Shown here in pieces: positions 33,317 to 40,354 of a stretch of 40,354 nucleotides of DNA. This DNA is from an uncultured Eubacteriales bacterium (GTDB taxonomy: Bacteria; Bacillota; Clostridia; Peptostreptococcales; Anaerovoracaceae): contig CACYFF010000020.1 of assembly GCA_902773665.1 (NCBI GenBank), forward strand, positions 1-40,354. Reading direction: 5' to 3'. The position numbers and the translations under genes were made by a program. The notes under the pieces are model-generated. The model was not told where the DNA came from. It was given only the letters and a program-made list of their open reading frames with translations, and made no database searches. Each line of letters opens with the position of its first letter. Position 1 is the stretch's first letter.

Positions 33317-33350
33317 GGGACGCAGGAGGACACGCTCCTGCGTCTCTTTT
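33317..33350 (+). terminator. Rho-independent terminator after the GNAT gene
   Basis: GACGCAGGAG (33319-33328) pairs perfectly with CTCCTGCGTC (33335-33344), extendable by one G-U and one G-C pair. TCTTTTATTTT follows. Confidence 0.9.
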
Positions 33351-33366
33351 ATTTTGACCCGCTCTA

Positions 33367-33375
33367 TGCTATAAT
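33367..33375 (+). promoter_or_regulatory. Extended -10 of the plsX-rnc-smc-ftsY operon
   Basis: TGcTATAAT lies 42 nt before the plsX ATG. TTGACC at 33354-33359 is too close (10 nt) to be its -35. Confidence 0.55.
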
Positions 33376-33416
33376 ATAGTGATTTTCTATGTACATTTTT
33401 ACGAAAGGAATTGACC

Positions 33417-34439
33417 ATGAAAATAGCAGTGGATGCCATGGGCGGCGATAACGCACCTGGCGCGATCATCGAAGGATGCGTTAGCGCGCTGTCCGAAATG
33501 GATGCGGAGATCCTCCTGGTGGGGAAAGAGCCTGTCGTCCGGGCAGAACTGGAGAAATATAAAGGCATGTACGATGAGGATCGCATTCAGATCGTGCATG
33601 CGGAAGAAGTGATAGAGAACGAGGACAGCCCGGTAAAGGCGGTCCGCACCAAGAAGGATTCCTCGTTGGTGATGGCTGTGGATATGGTGAAGGACGGCAC
33701 GGCGAACGCCATGATGTCCGCCGGCAACACCGGCGCCCTGATGACGGCAGCGCTGCTGCGTCTCGGCCGCATCAAGGGCATCGAACGTCCTGCCATCGTC
33801 TCCGCTTTCCCGAAATTGGGCAAGAAAGGAGAATTCGTTCTGCTGGCCGACACCGGCGCCAACGCGGAATGCACGGCGAAGAACCTGCTGAGTTTCGCCT
33901 ATATGGGAAGCATCTACCGCCATCACGCTTTCGGTACAGAAGACCCGAAGATCGGCCTCATCAATATCGGGGAAGAAGAGACGAAAGGCACGCCCATGCT
34001 GAAAGAGGCCTATCAGATGCTGAAGGCCAGCGACCTGAACTTCATCGGCAACGTCGAGGGCCGGGAGATTCCCCGGACCGAGGCGGATGTTCTGGTCTGC
34101 GACGGCTTTACGGGCAACATCGTCTTAAAGCTGACGGAGGGAACGGCCTGGAACGTATTCAAGGCTGTTAAGGAGAAGATCACGGAAGGCGTCAAGGCCA
34201 AGATGGGTGCGCTGCTCCTGAAGAAGAAACTGTACAGCCTGAAGGAAGAATTCGATTATTCTTCCTACGGCGGCGCTCCGATCTTAGGGGTCAAAGGCAT
34301 GGTCTTCAAAATGCACGGCAGTTCCTCCGCTGTTGCGGTGCAGAACGCCATTGTAAAAGCTGCAACCGTCTGCAAGCGCGACGTCATCGGCGAGATCGAG
34401 AGCAGTATGGAGAGGTACCGGGAGAATGTCTCTGAATAA
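33417..34439 (+). CDS. plsX: Phosphate acyltransferase PlsX
   Basis: A 340-residue cytosolic enzyme that turns acyl-ACP plus phosphate into acyl-phosphate, the donor for PlsY. It shows the family opening K-I-A-V-D-A-M-G-G-D-N, then S-A-G-N-T-G-A-L and N-I-G-E-E-E-T-K-G. I chose the ATG at 33417 with AAAGGA 7-8 nt upstream; a TTG two codons earlier is possible. It overlaps rnc by 14 nt. In many Bacillota fab genes and acpP stand between plsX and rnc; they are absent here. Confidence 0.96.
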   Translation: MKIAVDAMGGDNAPGAIIEGCVSALSEMDAEILLVGKEPVVRAELEKYKGMYDEDRIQIVHAEEVIENEDSPVKAVRTKKDSSLVMAVDMVKDGTANAMMSAGNTGALMTAALLRLGRIKGIERPAIVSAFPKLGKKGEFVLLADTGANAECTAKNLLSFAYMGSIYRHHAFGTEDPKIGLINIGEEETKGTPMLKEAYQMLKASDLNFIGNVEGREIPRTEADVLVCDGFTGNIVLKLTEGTAWNVFKAVKEKITEGVKAKMGALLLKKKLYSLKEEFDYSSYGGAPILGVKGMVFKMHGSSSAVAVQNAIVKAATVCKRDVIGEIESSMERYRENVSE

Positions 34440-35130
34440 ACTGGAACAGATCATCGGATACGAGTTCCAAAACAAAGAACTGCTGCAGCGGGCCGTCACC
34501 CACAGCTCCTATGCCAACGAACGGCTCGGCAGTCCCAGCGAGGGCAACGAACGCCTGGAATTTCTGGGAGACGCTGTGCTGGGCGCCTGCGTCGGCCTGC
34601 AGCTGTACCGGAGGTATCAGGACAAGGAAGAGGGCTTTCTGACGAAGATGCGGGCTTCCATCGTCTGCGAACGTTCCCTGGGGACTGCCGGCAGAAAACT
34701 TGGCATCAACAGATTTCTGTTGCTGAGCCGCGGCGAAGAGAGCGGCGGCGGCAGAGACCGCATCTCCATCATCGCGGACTGCATGGAGGCGATCATCGGC
34801 GCCGCCTATCTGGACGGGGGGTTCGATGCGGCCAATACGGTCGTCAGGACCTGCCTTACCGAAACGGCGCAGCTCTGCGAATGCGGACAGCTTCCGAAGG
34901 ACGCCAAGACGACGCTGCAGGAAGTGCTGAGCCACAGGACTGCGGAGGAGGGCGCGCCCCAGATCCATTACGAGATCTTGTCCGAGAGCGGTCCGGACCA
35001 CGCCAAAACGTTTACGGCTGCCGTATATGCCTACGGAAAACTGATGGGTGAGGGCAGCGGAAAGAGCAAAAAAGAGGCGGAACAGCACGCAGCAGCCGTG
35101 GCGCTGAACGCCATTCAGACCAAGGGGTAG
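34426..35130 (+). CDS. rnc: Ribonuclease III
   Basis: A 234-residue double-strand-specific endonuclease processing rRNA and structured mRNAs. The catalytic signature N-E-R-L-E-F-L-G-D-A is at residues 41-50, with the second acidic site in D-C-M-E-A-I-I-G-A. A C-terminal dsRNA-binding domain spans about 160-232. It starts inside the end of plsX with GGGAG upstream and ends 2 nt before smc. Confidence 0.97.
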   Translation: MSLNKLEQIIGYEFQNKELLQRAVTHSSYANERLGSPSEGNERLEFLGDAVLGACVGLQLYRRYQDKEEGFLTKMRASIVCERSLGTAGRKLGINRFLLLSRGEESGGGRDRISIIADCMEAIIGAAYLDGGFDAANTVVRTCLTETAQLCECGQLPKDAKTTLQEVLSHRTAEEGAPQIHYEILSESGPDHAKTFTAAVYAYGKLMGEGSGKSKKEAEQHAAAVALNAIQTKG

Positions 35131-35132
35131 TT

Positions 35133-38100
35133 ATGTACTTCAAACGCATGGAACTCAATGGATTCAAATCCTTTGCAGATCCGGTCACAATAGAATTCAC
35201 CGAGGGAATGACCTGCATCGTCGGCCCGAACGGATCCGGAAAATCCAATATTTCCGATGCCATCCGGTGGGTGCTGGGCGAGCAGAGCCCGAAAATGCTG
35301 CGCGGCGGCAAGATGGAAGAGGTCATCTTCGCCGGCACGCAGAGCCGCAAGCCCAAGGGCCTTGCGGAGGTGACCCTCGTCATCGACAATTCCGATCATA
35401 CGCTGCCCATCGACTATACGGAAGTCGGCATCACGCGGCGCATGTACCGCAGCGGTGAGAGCGAATATATGATCAACCGGACGCCCTGCCGTCTGCGCGA
35501 CATCCGGGAACTCATCATGGATACGGGCATCGGCGTGGAAGGGTATTCCATCATCGGCCAGGGCAAGATTGCGGACATCATCAGCAACAAGATGGACAGC
35601 CGCCGCGAGATCTTCGAAGAAGCGGCCGGTATCGTAAAATACCGCAACCGCAAAGCGGAGACAGAACGCAAGCTGGAGAGCGCATCGCAGAATCTCGCAC
35701 GGGTGAACGACATCGCCTCCGAGATCGAAGGCCGTATCGACGGCTTAAAGCGGGATTCCGAAAAGGCGCAGGAATATCTGCAGATCCGGGACAGATACAA
35801 GGACGTCGAGATCAATATCATCCTGAAGAACATCGATGCGGCGGACGGTAAAACGGAAGCTGTCCGCACGGAGATGGAGGAACTGGACAAGATCCTGGAC
35901 GAGGACCGCACCAGACGGGAGACCGTGGAAAACGAGCTCCGCGCGATGCGCGCCGCCAGCGCCGAAACAGAGCTGAAGCTGGACGACCTGCGCCGGCAGA
36001 TCGGCCGTGTGACGGAGGAGATCCACTTCATCGAGAGCCGGGAAGGCCTCAATAACGAGCGTTACGCCGCATTGGAACGCGACCGCGTGCGCCTGGAGGG
36101 CGAACGGAGCGAGACGATCGAAAAGATAGAACGGGAGACCGCCAATCTGCAGGAGATGCAGCAGACGAAGGCTGCCGTTTCCGGAGAGGAAGCTGCCGCC
36201 CGGAAGAAGGCGGAGGAAGCCGAAGCTGCCGCAGAGAGCGTGCAGAAGCAGCTGACCGCCAAAGAAGCGGAACTGGAGGAGGCGAAAGCGTCCATCCTGG
36301 AGCTGACCGCAGCCATCAGCGCCGCAGGAGCGGAAGTCTCCAGCATGGAGAACCTGAAGCAGACGCTGCAGAGAAGACTGCAGAGGCTGCAGGAAGATGG
36401 GGAGACCGCGGAGAGCGACGGACTGGCATCCCGCCTGGAACAGGCGGAGGAAGACCTGCAGGAAGCGAAGGATTCCAAGGCGCGTCTGCAGAAAGACCTG
36501 CAGGAAGCTTCGGAAAAACGGGCGTCTCTGGATAAGGAACTGGCGGCGTCGGCTGCTGCGATCGAAGAGATCCGCGTAAAAGCCGGCGAACTCGCTGCAA
36601 GACATAAGCTTCTGGAGGAGCTTGAACGCTCCTACGAGGGATATAACGGCGCCGTGCGCTTTATGATGCAGGAGGGCGTATCCGGCATCGTCGGCACGGT
36701 GGGCGAACTGCTGTCCGTCCCCAAGGGCTGGGAAGTCGCCGTGGAGACCGCGCTGGGCGGCAATGTGCAGAACATCATCTGCGACAGCGACGCATCCGCA
36801 AAAAAGGCCATCGAACGGCTGAAGGCGAAGAAGGCCGGACGTCTCACGTTCCTGCCGGCAGACAGCATCAAGGCGGGAAAACCTGCGGATCTGTCCGCCA
36901 TCCAGGGCATGGACGGCTTCCTGGGACTGGCTTCTGAACGGGTCACCTGCCGGGGCGGATACGAGAACATCGTGGAGTACCTGCTGGGCAAGGTCGTCGT
37001 GTGCCGGGATCTGGACAGCGCGTTAAAATTGTCCAAGAAGGGCGGCACGCTCCGTTATGTGACCCTGGAAGGCGAACACATCAATCCGGCCGGCGCCATT
37101 ACCGGCGGATCTTTTAAGAACAATACCGCCAACATCATCTCGCGGAAAGCCGAAAAAGAGGAACTGGAGAAGCAGATCCGGCAGAGCGCCAAAGATCTGC
37201 AGAACGCGCAGGAAGAAAGAGATGCCTGCCGTCAAAGACTTTCCGGATGCCTGCAGGACGTTCAGGAACTGCAGATGGGTATCGCCGCGGCAGACCGTAC
37301 GGTCGCCGTCCTGGAAAAGGAGGCGCAGCAGCTGAAACTGCAGCGCGAAGACGCCAGAGACGCAGCCGGCAGACGGTTGGCGGAACAGGCGGATCTGGAG
37401 AAGGAGATCGCGGAAGCGGATCGCAATATCGCAGTGCTGCGTGGCAGATCCTCCGAGCAGGAATCCTCCAGAAGCGAGGCGCAGAAAGCGGCAGACCGTC
37501 TGGCAGAAGAAGCCGAACAGGTCCGCAGTCTCTTCGAAGAGGCACAGGCCGCCAACACGGCAGCCCGCATGGAGGAAAACGCTGCCGCCGTAAAGCTCCA
37601 GGGCGCGCAGGATCTGGAAGACAGAGTGCGCACATCTCTGGCGGAGCTGCAGGCGCTGCAGCACAGTAAAGAGCAGGCGCTTGCGGATATCGGCGAGCAG
37701 AAGCGCGAGATCGAATCCTTTGCGGAAGAGGCAAAAGCCGGCCTAAAGGAAAAACAGGACAGCCGCAGCGAATTGGAAGCGAAGGAAACGGAGCTCTCCG
37801 CCCGCCGCAGAGACGATCAGGCGAAGGCGGACACGCTCGAGGAAGACCGCATCCGCTGCGACAGCGTGCTGTACGAGCACCAGGTGAGCAAGCACGACGC
37901 TGAGGTGCGCCTTGCCCGCTTCGACGCCCAGACCGAATCCCTGAAGGAAAAACTCTGGGAGGAGTTCGAGATGTCCTACGCGCAGGCGAAGGACTTCGCG
38001 GATCCGGACTTCGTAATGTCCCGCGGCATGAAGGAATCCCGGGAATACAAGGAAAGACTGCGGGCGCTGGGCGACGTGAACATCGGCGCCATCGAGGAAT

Positions 38101-38675
38101 ACAAGGCGGTGAGCGAGCGCTACGCCTTCCTGACGGCCCAGAGGGACGACCTCAACCAGGCCATCGACGAGCTGAATGCCGTCATCCGCGACATCGATGC
38201 CACCATCAAAGCCCGCTTTAAGGAAAGCTTCGACGCGGTGGTCGAGAATTTCGAGGCGACGTTTACGGAGCTGTTCAAGGGCGGTCACGCACGGCTTACG
38301 CTGGATGACCCGAACGACCCGCTGGAATCCGCCATCGAGATCGAGGCGCAGCCGCCCGGCAAGAAACTGCAGAACATGAACCTGCTGTCCGGCGGCGAGA
38401 AGACCATGACGGCCATCGCCCTCATGTTCGCGGTGCTGAAGGCGAAACCCACGCCGTTCTGCATCCTGGACGAGGTGGAAGCCGCGCTGGACGAGACGAA
38501 TATCGACAGTTTCGCCCGTTATCTGAGAAAGTTTACCGAAACCCAATTTGCGTTGATCACACATCAGAAGGCAACGATGGAATACGCCGACGTGCTGTAC
38601 GGCGTTACGATGCCCGAGCAGGGCATCACCCGCGTGCTCTCTCTGAAGTTAGGAGACCGTTTTGATATCGATTAA
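35133..38675 (+). CDS. smc: Chromosome segregation protein SMC
   Basis: A 1180-residue SMC ATPase, the core of the bacterial condensin with ScpA and ScpB. Walker A G-P-N-G-S-G-K-S is at residues 31-38. Two long coiled coils flank a hinge (about 500-650). The C-terminal head has the signature L-L-S-G-G-E-K near residue 1084 and Walker B F-C-I-L-D-E-V-E-A-A-L-D. Full length for the family. The coiled coils are rich in Ala and Glu, which explains long spurious antisense frames here. It overlaps ftsY by 14 nt. Confidence 0.97.
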   Translation: MYFKRMELNGFKSFADPVTIEFTEGMTCIVGPNGSGKSNISDAIRWVLGEQSPKMLRGGKMEEVIFAGTQSRKPKGLAEVTLVIDNSDHTLPIDYTEVGITRRMYRSGESEYMINRTPCRLRDIRELIMDTGIGVEGYSIIGQGKIADIISNKMDSRREIFEEAAGIVKYRNRKAETERKLESASQNLARVNDIASEIEGRIDGLKRDSEKAQEYLQIRDRYKDVEINIILKNIDAADGKTEAVRTEMEELDKILDEDRTRRETVENELRAMRAASAETELKLDDLRRQIGRVTEEIHFIESREGLNNERYAALERDRVRLEGERSETIEKIERETANLQEMQQTKAAVSGEEAAARKKAEEAEAAAESVQKQLTAKEAELEEAKASILELTAAISAAGAEVSSMENLKQTLQRRLQRLQEDGETAESDGLASRLEQAEEDLQEAKDSKARLQKDLQEASEKRASLDKELAASAAAIEEIRVKAGELAARHKLLEELERSYEGYNGAVRFMMQEGVSGIVGTVGELLSVPKGWEVAVETALGGNVQNIICDSDASAKKAIERLKAKKAGRLTFLPADSIKAGKPADLSAIQGMDGFLGLASERVTCRGGYENIVEYLLGKVVVCRDLDSALKLSKKGGTLRYVTLEGEHINPAGAITGGSFKNNTANIISRKAEKEELEKQIRQSAKDLQNAQEERDACRQRLSGCLQDVQELQMGIAAADRTVAVLEKEAQQLKLQREDARDAAGRRLAEQADLEKEIAEADRNIAVLRGRSSEQESSRSEAQKAADRLAEEAEQVRSLFEEAQAANTAARMEENAAAVKLQGAQDLEDRVRTSLAELQALQHSKEQALADIGEQKREIESFAEEAKAGLKEKQDSRSELEAKETELSARRRDDQAKADTLEEDRIRCDSVLYEHQVSKHDAEVRLARFDAQTESLKEKLWEEFEMSYAQAKDFADPDFVMSRGMKESREYKERLRALGDVNIGAIEEYKAVSERYAFLTAQRDDLNQAIDELNAVIRDIDATIKARFKESFDAVVENFEATFTELFKGGHARLTLDDPNDPLESAIEIEAQPPGKKLQNMNLLSGGEKTMTAIALMFAVLKAKPTPFCILDEVEAALDETNIDSFARYLRKFTETQFALITHQKATMEYADVLYGVTMPEQGITRVLSLKLGDRFDID

Positions 38676-39558
38676 GAAAAAATCCTTTTTCGGCCGCATG
38701 ACCGAGCGCATCGAGGACGTACTGCTGATGCGTCCCAAACCCGACGAAGAGATGCTGGAGGAACTGGAAGATGTCCTGATCTCCTCCGACATCGGCATGG
38801 ATACGACGGTAAAGATCATCGAATCCCTGCGCGACAGCATACGGCACGACCGTCTGCGCGACGCGGAGGCGGTGCGCACCCAGATCAAGGAGATCGTGGG
38901 GAAGATGCTGGACAAGGGCGAACGCCTGCAGCTGTGCCAGGAGACACCGCTGTTCATCATGATGATCGGGGTCAACGGCGTCGGTAAGACGACGTCCATC
39001 GCGAAACTGGCCCACATGCTCAAAAACGAAGGGAAATCCGTGCTCCTCGTGGCCGCGGATACATTCCGCGCCGCGGCGTCGGAACAGCTGACGATCTGGA
39101 GCGAACGGGTCGGCGTGCCCATCATCAAGCATAAGGAAGGCGCAGATCCTTCCGCCGTCATCTTCGACGGCTGCAACGCGGCGAAGGCCAGAGGGGTGGA
39201 TGTGGTCATCTGCGACACCGCAGGCAGACTGCAGAACAAGAAGAACCTCATGGCGGAGCTTGCGAAGATGAACAAGGTCATCGACCGGGAATTCGAAGGG
39301 GCTGCCAGGGAAACACTGCTGGTGGTGGATGCCACCACGGGGAAAAACGCGGTGTCCCAGGCGAGAGAATTCAACGAAGTAGCCGAACTCACCGGCATCA
39401 TCCTCACGAAACTGGAGGGCACGGCAAAGGGCGGCATCGTAGTGACGATCGCGGACGAGCTGGACTTGCCCGTGAAGTATATAGGGTTGGGAGAGGGCAT
39501 GGATGACTTAAAGCCGTTCGACCCGCAGAGTTTTGCAGAAGACATTTTCGAGGGGTAA
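38662..39558 (+). CDS. ftsY: Signal recognition particle receptor FtsY
   Basis: A 298-residue SRP GTPase that receives SRP-bound ribosomes at the membrane. It has the N domain (about 1-90) and G domain with P-loop G-V-N-G-V-G-K-T-T (103-111), D-T-A-G-R-L-Q-N-K and T-K-L-E-G-T-A-K-G-G. It lacks the long acidic A domain of E. coli FtsY, which is normal for Gram-positives. The start is TTG at 38662 with AGGAG 6 nt upstream, within the end of smc. Confidence 0.96.
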   Translation: MISIKKKSFFGRMTERIEDVLLMRPKPDEEMLEELEDVLISSDIGMDTTVKIIESLRDSIRHDRLRDAEAVRTQIKEIVGKMLDKGERLQLCQETPLFIMMIGVNGVGKTTSIAKLAHMLKNEGKSVLLVAADTFRAAASEQLTIWSERVGVPIIKHKEGADPSAVIFDGCNAAKARGVDVVICDTAGRLQNKKNLMAELAKMNKVIDREFEGAARETLLVVDATTGKNAVSQAREFNEVAELTGIILTKLEGTAKGGIVVTIADELDLPVKYIGLGEGMDDLKPFDPQSFAEDIFEG

Positions 39559-39564
39559 AAAAGC

Positions 39565-40354
39565 ATGGATGAAAATTTAGGCAGACAGCACGAAGATGAA
39601 GTGCTGCAGGCCTTCGACCGCCTGGGGGGCGAATTCCTCGCCGCGGCGGAAGAAGCCGAAGAGCCGGTGTTTTCTGTCCAGGACGAAGGAGGCGCAGCGG
39701 CTGCCTACGAGATGCAGGCGGCTTCGGAGCCTTTAGTAGGACGTTCTGCCAGAAATAAAAAAAGCGGCAGAGTGGCGAAGGAGCCGGTAAAGAAGGAAAC
39801 GAAAAAGCCGGAAAAGAAGGCTCCTGAGAAGAAAAAGCCGGAAAAGAAGAAGAAAAAGAAGAAGGCAGGGAAGATCATTCTCGGCATCCTGCTTACGCTG
39901 CTTGGCCTTGGCATCATCGCGGCAGGCGTAGCGGGATATTACGTGATGGGCATCATCAAGGAAGCGCCGGAGATCAATCCGGACAACCTGTACGACCTGC
40001 TCTCCGAGAATTCCACGGTGTTCGATGCGGACGGAAACGTGCTGGACAATCTGTATTCCGGCGATTCGCTGCGCTCCAACCTGGAGTACAAGGATATCCC
40101 GAAGGACATGATCAACGCCTTCGTCTCCATCGAAGACAAGACGTTCTGGGAACACCACGGATTCAACGTCATCCGTATCATCGGCGCCATCCGCGACGCC
40201 CTGAAGTACGACACGAAGATCTCCGGTACGTCCACCATTACGCAGCAACTGGCCAGAAACCTGTATCTGCCGGACGTAAAGAGCGTCCGCTCCATGAACC
40301 GTAAGATCATCGAGCGGACGCTCTTTACGTCCGGCAGATACAGGTTTCTGGCCA
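39565..40354 (+). CDS. Class A penicillin-binding protein, N-terminal part (truncated by window end and fold-back)
   Basis: Partial gene, 263 codons visible. A cytosolic N-terminus with a Lys-Pro-Glu-rich segment (about 65-103, including seven consecutive Lys) precedes one membrane anchor (about 104-131). The glycosyltransferase (GT51) domain follows, with catalytic E190 in E-D-K-T-F-W-E-H-H-G and the second motif G-T-S-T-I-T-Q-Q-L-A-R-N (221-232). The third GT51 motif begins R-K-I-I-E (246-250) and then breaks into a sequence unlike the family. From codon 250 (40312) the DNA is an inverted copy of 40250-40292, so residues 251-263 are not the true protein. The rest of GT51 and the transpeptidase domain lie outside. 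It starts 6 nt after ftsY with no strong ribosome site. Confidence 0.88.
   Translation, partial: MDENLGRQHEDEVLQAFDRLGGEFLAAAEEAEEPVFSVQDEGGAAAAYEMQAASEPLVGRSARNKKSGRVAKEPVKKETKKPEKKAPEKKKPEKKKKKKKAGKIILGILLTLLGLGIIAAGVAGYYVMGIIKEAPEINPDNLYDLLSENSTVFDADGNVLDNLYSGDSLRSNLEYKDIPKDMINAFVSIEDKTFWEHHGFNVIRIIGAIRDALKYDTKISGTSTITQQLARNLYLPDVKSVRSMNRKIIERTLFTSGRYRFLA
40250..40354. repeat. Terminal perfect inverted repeat, probable assembly fold-back
   Basis: Bases 40250-40292 and 40312-40354 are exact reverse complements over all 43 positions, separated by 19 nt. After one C-C mismatch the symmetry continues for four more pairs (40294-40297 with 40307-40310). The repeat runs to the very last base. 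It lies inside the conserved GT51 domain of the PBP and destroys its third motif, which a natural hairpin would not do. A chimeric read or contig-end artefact is the simplest reading. Confidence 0.9.

Noticed and set aside
1-40354. CRISPR arrays, tRNA or rRNA genes, insertion sequences, prophage
   Set aside because: No regularly spaced repeats, no tRNA-like cloverleaf noticed and no transposase, integrase or phage genes were seen on either strand.
40250-40354. The terminal inverted repeat as a natural recombination site or terminator
   Set aside because: It lies within a conserved enzyme domain, is perfect over 43 bp, ends exactly at the last base and breaks the protein motif, all of which fit an artefact better.

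Overview
The window is a densely coded, GC-rich stretch of a Gram-positive (Bacillota) chromosome, most likely from class Clostridia. Supporting signs are the der-plsY-gpsA-miaB run, the plsX-rnc-smc-ftsY run, strong AGGAGG ribosome sites, GTG and TTG starts, a DUF975-type membrane protein, a YkvI-type permease and an oligoendopeptidase F. I see no phage, IS, CRISPR, tRNA or rRNA. Family-level taxonomy is not safe from sequence alone. No stretch longer than 300 bases lacks a gene; the longest gap is 7052-7270, and it is the most structured non-coding region here.

Layout. (1) 1-890: a leftward CBS-CBS-ACT protein, diverging from a rightward PLP trans-sulfuration enzyme. A palindrome lies between their two extended -10 promoters. 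(2) 2069-7051, leftward: a zinc-knuckle membrane protein, TrkA, and two tandem TrkH paralogues, forming a K+ (or Na+) uptake operon. (3) 7271-12117, rightward: der, plsY, gpsA, miaB and a flavodoxin, ending in a strong hairpin terminator. (4) 12161-13410: a GNAT acetyltransferase diverging from a TetR regulator. (5) 13518-17646: lon rightward, converging on cardiolipin synthase and thioredoxin, which run leftward. (6) 17790-23955, rightward: an unrecognised lipoprotein, an M50 protease, an M42 aminopeptidase, a DUF975 protein, a MurE-like ligase and a small orphan. A large REP-like hairpin or terminator closes this run. (7) 24061-25113: a Nudix hydrolase converging with an acidic orphan. (8) 25218-32532, rightward: pepF, nadK, a RluA-type pseudouridine synthase, a YkvI-like permease and valS, closed by a UUCG-loop terminator. 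Then comes a GNAT gene with its own terminator. (9) 33417 to the end, rightward: plsX, rnc, smc, ftsY and the start of a class A penicillin-binding protein.

Functionally the window is mostly housekeeping: phospholipid precursors (plsY, gpsA, plsX, cls), ribosome and RNA work (der, miaB, rluA-type, rnc, valS), chromosome and secretion functions (smc, ftsY), cell wall (MurE-like, PBP) and proteolysis (lon, pepF, M42, M50). I found no convincing new multi-gene system.

The points most worth attention are non-coding. The last 43 bases are a perfect inverted copy of 40250-40292. This breaks the PBP reading frame and looks like an assembly fold-back. An element of nested hairpins lies between the trk operon and der. 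Nearly every promoter has the form TGnTATAAT, and two divergent gene pairs have palindromic promoter regions.
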